Positions 1-9,115 are shown, numbered from the stretch's first letter. The stretch: 64,000 bases of DNA from Dokdonella_A sp044227025 (GCF_044227025.1 NZ_JBGAFX010000001.1:1-64000); one strand, 5' to 3'. Notes: generated from the sequence alone by a model not told the origin. Translations and numbers: made by a program.

Positions 1-2
1 GC

Positions 3-122
3 CTACGGCAGTTGGGCAAGTGCGCCAAAGTCGCCATTACCGCCTGCATGCGTGTCTTGCTCGTCCGACTCAACGCCATGGTGCGCGACAAGGTCGAATG
101 GAAAATGCCTGTGACTGGGTGA
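3..122 (+). CDS. IS110-family transposase, C-terminal end (cut by window edge)
   Basis: The frame beginning at base 3 gives 39 residues to a TGA at 120-122. The sequence runs KVAITACMRVLLVRLNAMVR then DKVEW, which matches the usual C-terminus of IS110/IS1111-type transposases (family pattern K-V-A-x-x-A-C-M-R-K-L-L-x-x-L-N-A-M). These enzymes are RuvC-like DEDD recombinases with a C-terminal catalytic serine domain, and the insertion is guided by an element-encoded bridge RNA. Only the tail is present; the start and catalytic residues lie to the left of the window. Eight bases after the stop, 131-139 reads GCTCCCACA, identical to the outer end of the REP palindromes found elsewhere in the window. 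The family call is good; whether the element is intact cannot be judged. Confidence 0.7.
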   Translation, partial: LRQLGKCAKVAITACMRVLLVRLNAMVRDKVEWKMPVTG

Positions 123-188
123 AGACAGTTGCTCCCACAGTCTCGGCGTCGCTACGCTCGCACCTTGCCGCCGCGCTGCTCGCGTCGA

Positions 189-209
189 CATCTCCCCGGC
201 CGGGAGATG
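189..209. repeat. Perfect short inverted repeat downstream of the OmpA-like gene
   Basis: An 8-bp perfect stem (CATCTCCC / GGGAGATG) with a 5-base loop sits 13 bases past the stop codon of the leftward OmpA-like gene. No T-run follows it in either direction, so it is not a clear intrinsic terminator, although it could protect the 3' end of the transcript. Confidence 0.4.
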
Positions 210-222
210 TGACAAGGAGGCT

Positions 223-2259
223 CTAGAACGGGGGGGACTGCTCGTACACGAACACCGCGATCGTGCCGGTCGCGGTGCCGCCCTTGCCGTCGGACACGGT
301 GTATTCGAAGTAGTCCTGGCCGAACCAGCCGTGGACCGACTGGTAGTGCACGGTGAAGTCGGGATTGATCGAGACCGTGTTGTCCGGCAGCGGGCCGGTG
401 TGGGTGACCGAGACGACGGTGAGCGGATCACCATCCGGATCGGACGCGGCCTGCAGAACCGGGATGTCGATCGAGCTGCCCTTGAGCACGCGCACCGACA
501 GTGGCCCTGCGACCGGCGGATGGTTCGGCGTGATGACGGTGACGTGCACGGTCGCGGTCGCGTTGCCGCCGTGGCCGTCGCTGATCGTGTAGGTGAAGCT
601 GTCGTCGCCGAGGTAGCCCGCGGCCGGCGTATACACGACGCCACTCGCGCTTGTGCTCGCGCTGCCGTGCGCCGGCGGCGTCACCGCAGTGACCTGCAGC
701 GTGTCGCCGTCGGGATCGCTGTCGTTGGCGAGCACGGCGATCGTGTTGTCGGTCGAGTCGCGGTCGACGGTCGCGACGTCGTCCTGCGCGACCGGCGGAT
801 GGTTGAGGTATTCGCGCGGCCCGAGCGTGGTGGTGCTCGTGTTGCGCTCGAAGCGGTACACGTCGACGGTGCGCTTGTGTTCGGCCGGGTTGCGCAGCGC
901 GCGCTCGATCCAGGCGGGCGAAGCCTTGACCGGTTCCTTGATCCATTCGACCTGCGGCGACGGCGTCGGCGGCGACGGCTGCGTGGTTTCCTCGATGGTG
1001 AGGAAGTCGACGTCGACGCGGCGGTTCTTCTGCCGGTTTGCGCGCGTGTCGTTCGGGAAGGTCGGGTTCAGCTCGCCTTCGCCGTGCGTGTCGATCTGCT
1101 CCGCTTCGATGCCGTGCGCGACCAGGTACGCCTTCGCGCTCGCGGCGCGGCGTTCGGACAGTTTCTGGTTGTAGGCGACGCTGCCGACCGAATCGGTGTG
1201 GCCGACCACGCTGACTCGACTGACGCGGCTCGCCGACTTCAGTTTCGCGATGAGCTTGTCGAGGGCGGCGCGCGCGTCCGGGCGCAGTTCGGCATGGTCG
1301 AAGTCGAAGAACGCGTCACCGTCGAGGCGCACTTCGTTGCGCACGACCTGCGGCGCCACCGGCGCAGGCGCGGCGTCCACACGCGGGGCCTCGACCATGC
1401 GGAACGGTTGGCGTTGCCGGTAGTTCTGGCCAATGTCGTAGCGCAGCAGCAGCCAGCCGCGCGTGTCGTTCTTGTCGAGCTCGAAGTCGCCGCTCTTGTG
1501 CAGGCTCTCGCCGAGCAGCGAAACGCTGAAACCGGTGTTCGCGAAATACTTGTCGAGGCCGAGCGACAGCGTCCACTGGTCCGAGCTGTACTTGCCGCGC
1601 TCGTAGTCGAGGCCACCGCGCACGCGCAGCAGCGGCTGGTCGAAGTACTTGCCGAAGCGCACGCCGACGCCGTTGTCGTATGGATGCTCGAACGATTCGG
1701 TCAGCGTGTCGATCGTCTGCGTCTGCGTGTAGTCGCCGTTCGCGTCGCTGCCGGTGAGCTGGGTGACGTCGATGGTGTGGATCGCGCCAGCGAGGCGCGA
1801 GCCGCTGGTCGCATGCATGAGGTAGCCGTCGATCGACAGGTCGTTCTTCTCCCAGCCAAAGCCGAGCGAGAGCTTGCGGTCCTTCCACACGTTCTGGTCG
1901 AACGCGCCGAACGCCTTCAGCACGCTGGCACTGCCCGGGTGTTCGCTTTCTGCATCGGCGCTGCCGCGCAGCCAGTGGTAGTCGACCTGCACGCCACCGG
2001 CGCCGCCCTGGCCGAGCCAGAGCTGGGTCAGCCAGGCGTGGTCGTCGGTCTTGCCGAGGATGCCGAGGATCTCGCCGAGCACGTCGCCGTGTTCGTTGAT
2101 GCCAAGCGAGATGCGCGCGTTCGAGCCGACGTAGGTCACCGGCACGTAGCCTTCACTCGGCGGTTGCGGCGGCGTCGCCTGCGCGGACGCAGCGGACGAA
2201 ACCACGATGGAAGACAGCGCGAACCCGATTGCGACCGCCAGCGACTTGCGACGTGCCAT
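223..2259 (-). CDS. OmpA-family outer membrane protein with C-terminal Ig-like/cadherin-like repeats
   Basis: The product has 678 residues. I start it at the ATG at 2259 (MARRKSLAV), which has a GGAGGGG ribosome site seven bases upstream; an in-frame ATG at 2283 lacks one. A signal peptide covers roughly residues 1-27 (cut near ASAQA). Residues 35-285 are rich in alternating aromatic and polar strands and look like a beta-barrel. Residues 308-422 form an OmpA peptidoglycan-binding domain (FFDFDHAELRP, GHTDSVGS, NRRVDV). Residues 488-577 and 580-672 are two Ig/cadherin-like repeats, each opening NHPPVA and carrying an S-D-P-D-G-D and a Y-T-(I/V)-S-D-G motif. It probably anchors the outer membrane to the wall. 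The Ig repeats lie after the OmpA domain, so they should be periplasmic, which is unusual. Confidence 0.85.
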   Translation of the reverse strand: MARRKSLAVAIGFALSSIVVSSAASAQATPPQPPSEGYVPVTYVGSNARISLGINEHGDVLGEILGILGKTDDHAWLTQLWLGQGGAGGVQVDYHWLRGSADAESEHPGSASVLKAFGAFDQNVWKDRKLSLGFGWEKNDLSIDGYLMHATSGSRLAGAIHTIDVTQLTGSDANGDYTQTQTIDTLTESFEHPYDNGVGVRFGKYFDQPLLRVRGGLDYERGKYSSDQWTLSLGLDKYFANTGFSVSLLGESLHKSGDFELDKNDTRGWLLLRYDIGQNYRQRQPFRMVEAPRVDAAPAPVAPQVVRNEVRLDGDAFFDFDHAELRPDARAALDKLIAKLKSASRVSRVSVVGHTDSVGSVAYNQKLSERRAASAKAYLVAHGIEAEQIDTHGEGELNPTFPNDTRANRQKNRRVDVDFLTIEETTQPSPPTPSPQVEWIKEPVKASPAWIERALRNPAEHKRTVDVYRFERNTSTTTLGPREYLNHPPVAQDDVATVDRDSTDNTIAVLANDSDPDGDTLQVTAVTPPAHGSASTSASGVVYTPAAGYLGDDSFTYTISDGHGGNATATVHVTVITPNHPPVAGPLSVRVLKGSSIDIPVLQAASDPDGDPLTVVSVTHTGPLPDNTVSINPDFTVHYQSVHGWFGQDYFEYTVSDGKGGTATGTIAVFVYEQSPPF

Positions 2260-2444
2260 GACACCCCTCCCCAGCCTGTGCATCTTTCCTTGCCGGAGTC
2301 CCCGGCGTCCTGCCGGCCTGCACGCCTCGCGGCGGGCGGATTCCGTGCCCCTTGCGGCGCGGATTATCGCCTACAAATCCGGGGGCAGCCAGACGCGTCC
2401 CGAACGGGCGCGTATCATTGCCGATTCGCCATCCGGAACCTGCC

Positions 2445-3368
2445 ATGTCGCTCTCCCCCGCCACCCGCGCGCGCATCGAAACCCTGCTCGCGAACCACCG
2501 CGTCGTGCTTTTCATGAAGGGCACGCGCCATGCGCCGCAGTGCGGCTTTTCGGCCGCCGCGGCGGACCGACTCAACGCGCTGCTCGACGACTACCAGAGC
2601 GTCGACGTACTCGCCGACGAGGAGATCCGCGGCGGGATCAAGGAATTCGGCAATTGGCCGACGATCCCGCAGCTGTACATCGACCGCGAACTGGTCGGCG
2701 GCGCCGACATCGTGCAATCGATGTTCGATTCAGGCGAGCTGCATCGCGTGCTCGGCGTCGCCGAGCCGGATCGCACCCCGCCGCAGATCACGATCTCCGA
2801 TGCCGCCGTCGAAAAGGTGCGCGCGGCGCTCGCGGACGCTGGCGAGGCAAGACTCTTCCTCGTCGTCGACGGCCGCTTCCAGCCGCAGTTCCAGCTGCGC
2901 GAACCGGGCGCGAACGACATCGTCGCGCTCGCCAACGGCCTCGAAGTGCGCTTCGACGCGGCCAGCGCGCAGCGCGCGCGCGGCGCCACGATCGACTGGA
3001 CGCGCACGCCGCACGGCGAGGGCCTCGCGATCTTCCTGCCGCAGGCCCCGCAGGCACTGAAATCACTCGACGTGCACGCGTTGCAGCAACGCATGCAGGC
3101 GGGCGACATCCTCGTCATCGACGTGCGCCCGGAACAGGACCGCGCGATCGCACCGTTCGCCGGTGCCGACGTGCTGACCCCGGACTCGCACGCGCGCCTG
3201 ACCGCGCTGCCGAAAGACACCGCGCTCGCGTTCATCTGCCACCACGGCAATTCCAGCCGCAATGCGGCCGAGCATTTCCGCGAGCACGGTTTCACCAACC
3301 TGTGGAACGTCGAAGGCGGCATCGATGCGTGGTCGGTCGAGATCGATCCGTCGATTCCGCGTTATTGA
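2445..3368 (+). CDS. grxD: Monothiol glutaredoxin GrxD fused to an IscA-like domain and a rhodanese
   Basis: The product has 307 residues, starting at the ATG at 2445 (MSLSPATRAR). Residues 1-105 are a Grx4-type monothiol glutaredoxin with the CGFS motif at C33 and the WPTIPQLYI glutathione-binding segment; this family carries [2Fe-2S] clusters between scaffold and target proteins. Residues 112-200 (opening PPQITISDAAVEKVRAAL) resemble an A-type carrier (IscA/HesB) fold but contain no cysteine. Residues 205-307 are a rhodanese domain with the active-site loop ICHHGNSS (C265). E. coli GrxD is about 115 residues, so this is a long fusion of a kind seen in Xanthomonadales. The first and last domains are secure; the middle assignment is inferred from its opening pattern. 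Confidence 0.88.
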   Translation: MSLSPATRARIETLLANHRVVLFMKGTRHAPQCGFSAAAADRLNALLDDYQSVDVLADEEIRGGIKEFGNWPTIPQLYIDRELVGGADIVQSMFDSGELHRVLGVAEPDRTPPQITISDAAVEKVRAALADAGEARLFLVVDGRFQPQFQLREPGANDIVALANGLEVRFDAASAQRARGATIDWTRTPHGEGLAIFLPQAPQALKSLDVHALQQRMQAGDILVIDVRPEQDRAIAPFAGADVLTPDSHARLTALPKDTALAFICHHGNSSRNAAEHFREHGFTNLWNVEGGIDAWSVEIDPSIPRY

Positions 3369-3516
3369 GGCTGGGGCCGGGGGCTGAGGGCCGAAAGGCA
3401 TCGCAGCCCCGGCGCTCGCGCAATCCGGTCGCACCTGGCAGCACACGCGTGCGCGAGCGCACCAACCCCTTCGCATCCCGGTCACGCTCGCCAACACAGC
3501 CCTCGGCCCTCAGATC

Positions 3517-4035
3517 ATGCAACAACTGCAAGCCCTGATCCGCGCGGTGCCCGACTTCCCGAGCCCCGGCATCGTGTTCCGCGACATCACGCCGCTGCTT
3601 GCCGACGCCGGCGGGTTCGCGCGCTGCATTGCGCTGCTGGCCGAGCCGTGGCGCGATGCGCAGGTGCGGACGGTGTGCGCGATCGAGTCGCGCGGCTTCA
3701 TCTTCGGCGCCGCGCTCGCGACCGCGCTCGGCGCGGGTTTCGTGCCGCTGCGCAAGCCGGGCAAGCTGCCGCCGCCGGTCGTTGCGGTCGACTACGAACT
3801 CGAATACGGCCACGATCGCCTCGAGGCGCGTGCGGATGCGTTCCGCAGCGGCGAACGCGTGCTCATTGTCGACGACGTGCTCGCGACCGGCGGAACCTTG
3901 TGCGCGGCGCGATCGCTCGTCGCAAAGCTCGGCGCACAGGTCGTCGGCGCAAGCGTGCTGATCGAGCTGGCTGCGCTACCGGGTCGCGCGCGCTGGGGCG
4001 ACGGCGCGCCGTTGCACGCACTGCTCGCGTATTGA
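3517..4035 (+). CDS. apt: Adenine phosphoribosyltransferase
   Basis: The 172-residue product converts adenine and PRPP to AMP in purine salvage in the cytoplasm. Features seen are the N-terminal DFPSPGIVFRDITPLL segment, the AIESRGF hood region, the flexible-loop segment PLRKPGKLP, and the PRPP-binding loop VLIVDDVLATGGT. The length equals the usual Apt length. It follows the grxD fusion on the same strand after 148 bases, so it may have its own promoter. An AMP nucleosidase, which regenerates adenine from AMP, is encoded about 5 kb away. Confidence 0.95.
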   Translation: MQQLQALIRAVPDFPSPGIVFRDITPLLADAGGFARCIALLAEPWRDAQVRTVCAIESRGFIFGAALATALGAGFVPLRKPGKLPPPVVAVDYELEYGHDRLEARADAFRSGERVLIVDDVLATGGTLCAARSLVAKLGAQVVGASVLIELAALPGRARWGDGAPLHALLAY

Positions 4036-4069
4036 TCCACGCAATGCGTCTCGATGCAGCGGCTCCGCA

Positions 4070-6442
4070 TCAGGGTGCGGGCGCGAATCTCAACGTGTGC
4101 TGCGCGGCGCCCGGCAGGAACGGCGTCGGCTTGCCCTCGGCCCAGTCCTGGTGCCCCGCGCCGTAGTACGGCGACAACGGGTGCCCGCTTTGGCCGCCGG
4201 ACATCATGAAATACCCGTGCGCTTCGTCGCCCGGACGTACGGCGAAACGTTCCGACGCCCCGAACGAGGGACCTTGCACGCGCGGCATGTTGATGTCGCC
4301 CGGCAACGGCTGGTACGGCATGTCGAGCCGGCGCGCGATGAACGCGGGCAGCGCGCGCGACAGCGGATGCACGATGCGCATCGTGTTGCGCTCGCCCCAC
4401 GTGCGCGCCGCGAGCCCGCCCGGTTGCGCGTCGAGTGTCGCGCCGATGCGTTCGGCACATGCGACGAGCAACGCATCCCAGTCCGCATTGCCGGGCGGCA
4501 GCAGGTGCGCGGGACGCTGCTCCAGCAGTTTCCACACCGCGTTTTCGACCAGCGACATCTTCGGCATCGCGAAATCGGGAAATCTGCGCCGTACAGCGGC
4601 GGAAAACCCGTCCAGCACGCTGTCGACGACTTCGTTGCGCCATGCGCGCACGAGCCGGTAGCCGACCGAATCGATGGCGGCCCTGCCGTTCCAGCCGGCC
4701 AGCGCCTCTTTCATTGCCGCGTTCAATGCCGACGCCGGTGCACGATCCAGTTCGCGCAGCATCAGGTCCTTCCAGCGTTCGAGCATGAGCGCGCGGTCGT
4801 CGAGCTGGATTTCAAGCATGTCCGCGGGCACGAACGCTGCGCGCGCGCGCAGGTCGTCGCGGATCTGGCGCGCACGCGCACCCATGTCGTAGCCGCCGTC
4901 GCCGAGCGAAGCCAGGGCCGCGTCGCCGACCACGCGCTGGTTCGCGGTCCACAGGCGTTGTTCCGGCGGATTCGAAACGACGGGCACATCGCCCGCATCA
5001 AGCCAGCCCGCCCAGCCGGATCCCGCCTGCGACCAGTCGCCAGGCAACGCGGGATCGAAGCCGCCCGTGCGTTTCGGAACGCGCCCGGCGATCGTCCACG
5101 CGATGTTGCCGGCGCTGTCGCCGACGATGAAATTCTGCGGCGGTATGCCGCTCGCCTGGGCGACCGCGACGGCTTCCGCGACCGTCCACGCTTCGTCCAT
5201 CCGGCCAAGTTCGACGTCGATCGCACCCGGCTGCTGCGCGGTCCACGCGAGCGCGAGCGGTGTGCCGTCGGCATCCTTCGCGACGATCGGGCCCCATTGC
5301 GTCTCCTCGACGTCGAGCGTCGCGTCGGCAGCACCATGCACGTGCAGGATTTCGGTCCGCTTCGAAATGGCTGCCCAGCCCTCGGCGGTACGGTAGCGAT
5401 CGGGGTTCGCCGGATCGCGCACCACGCGCGCCCAGTCGGCGGTGTCGATGTAGCTGTTGGTAAAACTCCAGGCGACCTTGCCGTTGCTGCCGATGACGAC
5501 CGCGGGCATGCCGGGCAGGCCCGCGCCACTGATGTCGATGCTCGCGCCGGCGCGGTGTGGATCCGGATAAACCAAACGCACGCGGAACCACAGACCGGGC
5601 ACGCGCAGATCGAGGTGGGCGTCGTTCGCAACCAGAGCGGCACCGCCGGCAAGCGCGCCGCCGACGGCGAAACTGTTGCTGCCTGGTGCACGTTCCGCAT
5701 TCGCGTCCGTCGGACGCAGCAGGTGCGGATCGAGCGCATGCAGGTCGAGCTCGGCGGCGGAGGGCGGTTCGGGCCAGACCAGCGGCTCGTCGGTGATCGG
5801 CGCATCCCAGGTGCCGCCGCTGGCCACGAGATACCGGAATGCCGATTCCGGCAACGCCGCATGCATCTGCGCGAAAGCCAGTTCGCGCTTGTTCTCGGCA
5901 TCGTGAAGGGTGAACGCCATCGCGGCGATCACGAGCAGGCTGTCTTCGCTGCGCCATGCTGCCGGCGTGGCGCGCGTCAGCAGATAGGTGAACGGTCGCG
6001 TCGACAACGCCGCCAGGCCTGCATTGATGCCGTCGCGGTAACAGTCGATGAGTGTGCGTTGCGCGGCCGGCAAGGCCTCGTAGGCCGCCTGCGCGCGTGC
6101 GCGCATGCGATGCGTGCGAGCCGTGCGATCGGCCGGCAGTGCAACCGCGCCGAGGATCTCCGCGAGTTCGCCGGCGGCGCGCCGGCGCAGCAGGTCCATT
6201 TCGAAGAATCGCTCCTGCGCGTGCACGTAGCCGAGTGCCCAGGTCGCATCGTTGCGACTGCCTGCGCGCACGGTCACGCTGCCTAGCGCGTCGCGTTCGA
6301 CCGTTACTGGCGCACCAAGCGCCGGAGCGACGACCTCGCCGTCATAGCGCGGCAGGCTGCCGCGCAACGCGAGCCATGCGCCGAGCACGACCAGGATGAG
6401 GAGCACGGACAACAGGACGAGAAGACGTCGCAGGAAGCGCAT
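4070..6442 (-). CDS. Penicillin acylase family (Ntn) amidohydrolase
   Basis: The product has 790 residues if started at the ATG at 6442 (MRFLRRLLVLL), where a basic N-terminus followed by a 19-residue hydrophobic stretch forms a signal anchor; in-frame ATGs further upstream would only add a non-signal tail. The protein has the layout of penicillin G acylase-type enzymes: an alpha region, then APGSNSFAVGG near residue 255, where the serine after the glycine becomes the N-terminal nucleophile of the beta chain after self-cleavage. LVANDAHLDLRVPGLW and the VIGSNGKVAWSFTN segment that follow are typical of the beta chain. The natural substrate is unknown; candidates are acylated homoserine lactones, N-acyl amino acids or beta-lactams. 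It is probably periplasmic. Confidence 0.87.
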   Translation of the reverse strand: MRFLRRLLVLLSVLLILVVLGAWLALRGSLPRYDGEVVAPALGAPVTVERDALGSVTVRAGSRNDATWALGYVHAQERFFEMDLLRRRAAGELAEILGAVALPADRTARTHRMRARAQAAYEALPAAQRTLIDCYRDGINAGLAALSTRPFTYLLTRATPAAWRSEDSLLVIAAMAFTLHDAENKRELAFAQMHAALPESAFRYLVASGGTWDAPITDEPLVWPEPPSAAELDLHALDPHLLRPTDANAERAPGSNSFAVGGALAGGAALVANDAHLDLRVPGLWFRVRLVYPDPHRAGASIDISGAGLPGMPAVVIGSNGKVAWSFTNSYIDTADWARVVRDPANPDRYRTAEGWAAISKRTEILHVHGAADATLDVEETQWGPIVAKDADGTPLALAWTAQQPGAIDVELGRMDEAWTVAEAVAVAQASGIPPQNFIVGDSAGNIAWTIAGRVPKRTGGFDPALPGDWSQAGSGWAGWLDAGDVPVVSNPPEQRLWTANQRVVGDAALASLGDGGYDMGARARQIRDDLRARAAFVPADMLEIQLDDRALMLERWKDLMLRELDRAPASALNAAMKEALAGWNGRAAIDSVGYRLVRAWRNEVVDSVLDGFSAAVRRRFPDFAMPKMSLVENAVWKLLEQRPAHLLPPGNADWDALLVACAERIGATLDAQPGGLAARTWGERNTMRIVHPLSRALPAFIARRLDMPYQPLPGDINMPRVQGPSFGASERFAVRPGDEAHGYFMMSGGQSGHPLSPYYGAGHQDWAEGKPTPFLPGAAQHTLRFAPAP

Positions 6443-6548
6443 CACGGGAATACACGGCCGCGGGAGCGAGCGGCGCATGATAGTGCACGTTCCGTGCAAG
6501 CGGGCGACATCCTGCGCCCGCCTGCCGTCCGGTGCGGCCCGACGCTGC

Positions 6549-8237
6549 TCACGTCAGCGGCCGATCGCTCAATTCGCGCCGCAGCAACTTGTCCACTGCC
6601 GAGCGTGGCAGCGCGTCGACGAACTCGATCCGCTTGGGCAACTTGAAATGCGACAGGCGTTCGGCGCACCACTGCGCGACGCCCGCCTCGTCGAGGGCCG
6701 GATCGCGCCGCACGACGAACAGACGCACGCGCTCGCCGTCTTCCTCGTCGGCCATGCCTACCGCGCAGACGTCGGCGATGCCGGGGTGCGCGCCGACGAC
6801 GTCCTCGATCGCGGCGGGATACACGTTGGCGCCGTCGACGAGGATCATGTCCTTGATGCGACCGAGCAGGTAGAGCGCGCCGCTCGCCTCCATGCGGCCG
6901 AGATCGCCGGTGCGGAACCAGCCGTCGGCGGTGATCGCGCGCGCAGTCTCGTCCGGACGCTGGTAGTAGCCGGACATCATGAACGGGCCGCGCAGCCAGA
7001 CTTCGCCGATCGCGCCGGGCGGCACCGCGCGCAGGTCGGCCTGGTCGGGGTCGCGCATCGTGAGCTCGACCGACGGGAACGGGAAGCCGACGCTGCCGAC
7101 GTGACGCTCGAAACCGAGCTCGCCGGCAATCGGCACCGAGGTTTCGGTGAGGCCGTAGCCCTGCAACAGCGGCTTGCCGGTGATCTGCTCGAAGCGGTCA
7201 CGGATGTCGGCGCGCAACGGCATGCCGCCGACGAGGCCTGAACGCAACGCGGAGAAATCGAGTTCGGCGAAACCCGGCGTCGCCATCAGGCGGTTGTGGA
7301 ACGCGGGTCCCGCGAGGATCGAGTTGATCGGACGCTCGCGCCACGCGGCCACGACGCGCTCGGCGTCGACCATCTTCGGAAACAGGAGCTGCGTGACGCC
7401 ACGGCTCGAATACTGCAGGAGGTTCACCGACATTCCGGCCGCGTGCGAGAACGGATGCACGCTCGCCACGAGGCCACCGGCGCCGCAGGTGTGTTCGGAC
7501 ATCGTGATGCGCAGGATCTCGATTCCGGCACGCATGTTCGCGTGGGTGGTCCGCACCGCCTTCGACACGCCGGTGGTGCCGCCGGTGTAGGACATCAGCG
7601 CGAGATCGTCGGGACGCACGATCCGTTGCACCGGTTCCATCGCTGCGCCCGCGCGGATCGCCTCCTCGAACGCGACCGCATGGGCCGGCCCCGGCGCAGC
7701 GATGCCGAAGAATTCGGCAGGAGCGCTGACCACGAGTTCGCGCATCGCATCCGCGCCGCGTGCCGCACGGGCCGTCGGCATGAGCACGTCGAGGCCGACG
7801 ATCGCCTTGGGCGCGATCGCGGCGATCGGGCCTTCGAGCTCCTGGGTGGTCGCCGCGACATAGACCGGCATGACCGCGAGCCCGGCGATCCAGGCGGCGA
7901 GCAACGCGATCGGGAACGCGGGCAGGTTCGGCAGCATGAACAGCACGCGATCGCCTGCTTCGAGTCGCCATTCGTGCACGAAGAAGCGCGCGAGGGCATC
8001 GGCGCGCTGCAGCCATTCGCGAAAGGTCAGCAGCTCGCCGTCGAACTCGAACGCGATGCCATCCGCATGCTCCCTGCACGCGGCCTGCAGCAACGACAGC
8101 ATGGTCGCGCCCGCTTCGATGTCGACGTCGCGCGGCATCGAATCCGGGTAGTGGACGACCCATGGGCGACGCGCATACCACGTGGCGGCGTCCTCGCCCG
8201 CGGGCAACTTCGAATCCTGGTGGTCGCTCGTCGACAT
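6549..8237 (-). CDS. AMP-dependent acyl-CoA synthetase / ligase
   Basis: A 562-residue ANL-superfamily enzyme that activates a carboxylic acid to acyl-AMP and then to acyl-CoA. The phosphate-binding P-loop YTGGTTGVSKAV, the GYGLTE motif, the GWFRTGDLG motif and the hinge GRIKDMILVDGANVYP are all present; the last catalytic lysine is probably that in VDKLLRREL near the C-terminus. The start is uncertain: in-frame ATGs lie at 8288, 8261, 8246 and 8237, none with a strong ribosome site, and I use the last (MSTSDHQD). The hinge carries ANVYP rather than the usual GENIYP. Chain-length preference cannot be read; a medium or long chain or aromatic acid is likely. A FadE-type dehydrogenase lies nearby on the other strand. 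Confidence 0.85.
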   Translation of the reverse strand: MSTSDHQDSKLPAGEDAATWYARRPWVVHYPDSMPRDVDIEAGATMLSLLQAACREHADGIAFEFDGELLTFREWLQRADALARFFVHEWRLEAGDRVLFMLPNLPAFPIALLAAWIAGLAVMPVYVAATTQELEGPIAAIAPKAIVGLDVLMPTARAARGADAMRELVVSAPAEFFGIAAPGPAHAVAFEEAIRAGAAMEPVQRIVRPDDLALMSYTGGTTGVSKAVRTTHANMRAGIEILRITMSEHTCGAGGLVASVHPFSHAAGMSVNLLQYSSRGVTQLLFPKMVDAERVVAAWRERPINSILAGPAFHNRLMATPGFAELDFSALRSGLVGGMPLRADIRDRFEQITGKPLLQGYGLTETSVPIAGELGFERHVGSVGFPFPSVELTMRDPDQADLRAVPPGAIGEVWLRGPFMMSGYYQRPDETARAITADGWFRTGDLGRMEASGALYLLGRIKDMILVDGANVYPAAIEDVVGAHPGIADVCAVGMADEEDGERVRLFVVRRDPALDEAGVAQWCAERLSHFKLPKRIEFVDALPRSAVDKLLRRELSDRPLT

Positions 8238-8404
8238 GCCCTGCATGATGCTGCACCCCATTTGGCGTGTGAGCGCGAACGCGGACATCGCGTTCGGCGC
8301 AGGTCACACAAAGTGCAATTTTCCATGCAAGGCCCGTGCCGATCAGGCGATCGTCGATGCGTGCCGATGTACCCTTTTCAGCAAACGCGATTGCGCCGGA
8401 TGGT

Positions 8405-9115
8405 TCAGACCGCGACGCCGAACAGCTTGCCGACCGCGGCGGTCGCGACCATCGCGAGGGCGCCCCAGAACAGCACGCGCACGGAGCCGGCGATGGCGGG
8501 CGCGCCTCCCGTGCGCGCCGCCACGGCGCCGAGAACGCCGAGCGCCACCAGCGCCACCGCGGCGACCGTCACCGCGACGTGCGCGGCCGGCGCCGGAACG
8601 ACGGCGAGCAAGGGCAGTGCCGATCCCGCCGCGAAGGTGGCGGCCGAGGTCAGCGCCGCCTGGATCGGCCGCGCCCGCAGCGTCTCGCTGAGGCCGAGTT
8701 CGTCGCGCAGGTGCGTGCCGAGCGCGTCGTGCGCCATCATCTGGTCCGCGACCCGCCCGGCCAATTCGCGGTCGAGCCCGCGTCCGACGTAGATGTTGAC
8801 GAGCTCCTCGCGCTCGCCCGACGGGTCGGACGCGAGCTCCTGCTGCTCGCGTGCGCGATCCGCCGCCTCGGTGTCGGTCTGCGAACTCACCGAAACGTAT
8901 TCGCCGGCGGCCATCGAGAAACCGCCCGCCACCAGTCCGGCGAACCCCGCCAGCAGCACCGCCGACTTCGATGCCTGGGCACTGGCGACGCCGACAATCA
9001 GCCCGGCGGTCGAAAGGATGCCGTCATTCGCACCGAGCACGGCCGCGCGCAGCCAGCCGATGTGCTCGCTGCGGTGGCGTTCGCTGTGACGGTTCGCACG
9101 TGGATGTCTGGGCAT
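8405..9115 (-). CDS. VIT1/CCC1 family (vacuolar iron transporter-like) membrane protein
   Basis: The 236-residue product opens with a basic, histidine-rich tail and then GWLRAAVLGANDGILSTAGL, the family signature of VIT1/CCC1 proteins, followed by AGGFSMAAGEYVSV, the conserved metal-path helix. A polar central segment (about residues 80-150, E- and D-rich) corresponds to the cytoplasmic metal-binding domain. Three hydrophobic segments follow towards the C-terminus, giving five in total. Homologues export or sequester Fe(II)/Mn(II). The start at 9115 has a GGGAGAA ribosome site. There is no obvious Fur box that I can read upstream. The substrate is inferred from the family. Confidence 0.88.
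   Translation of the reverse strand: MPRHPRANRHSERHRSEHIGWLRAAVLGANDGILSTAGLIVGVASAQASKSAVLLAGFAGLVAGGFSMAAGEYVSVSSQTDTEAADRAREQQELASDPSGEREELVNIYVGRGLDRELAGRVADQMMAHDALGTHLRDELGLSETLRARPIQAALTSAATFAAGSALPLLAVVPAPAAHVAVTVAAVALVALGVLGAVAARTGGAPAIAGSVRVLFWGALAMVATAAVGKLFGVAV

Noticed and set aside
331..2517. Long plus-strand open frame opposite the OmpA-like gene
   Set aside because: It is an antisense shadow made of arginine, alanine and valine-rich sequence; the minus-strand gene has a signal peptide and recognisable domains.
4097..6286. 729-codon plus-strand frame opposite the penicillin acylase gene
   Set aside because: Composition is typical of a GC-rich antisense frame and it has no domain; the minus-strand protein carries the Ntn hydrolase motifs.
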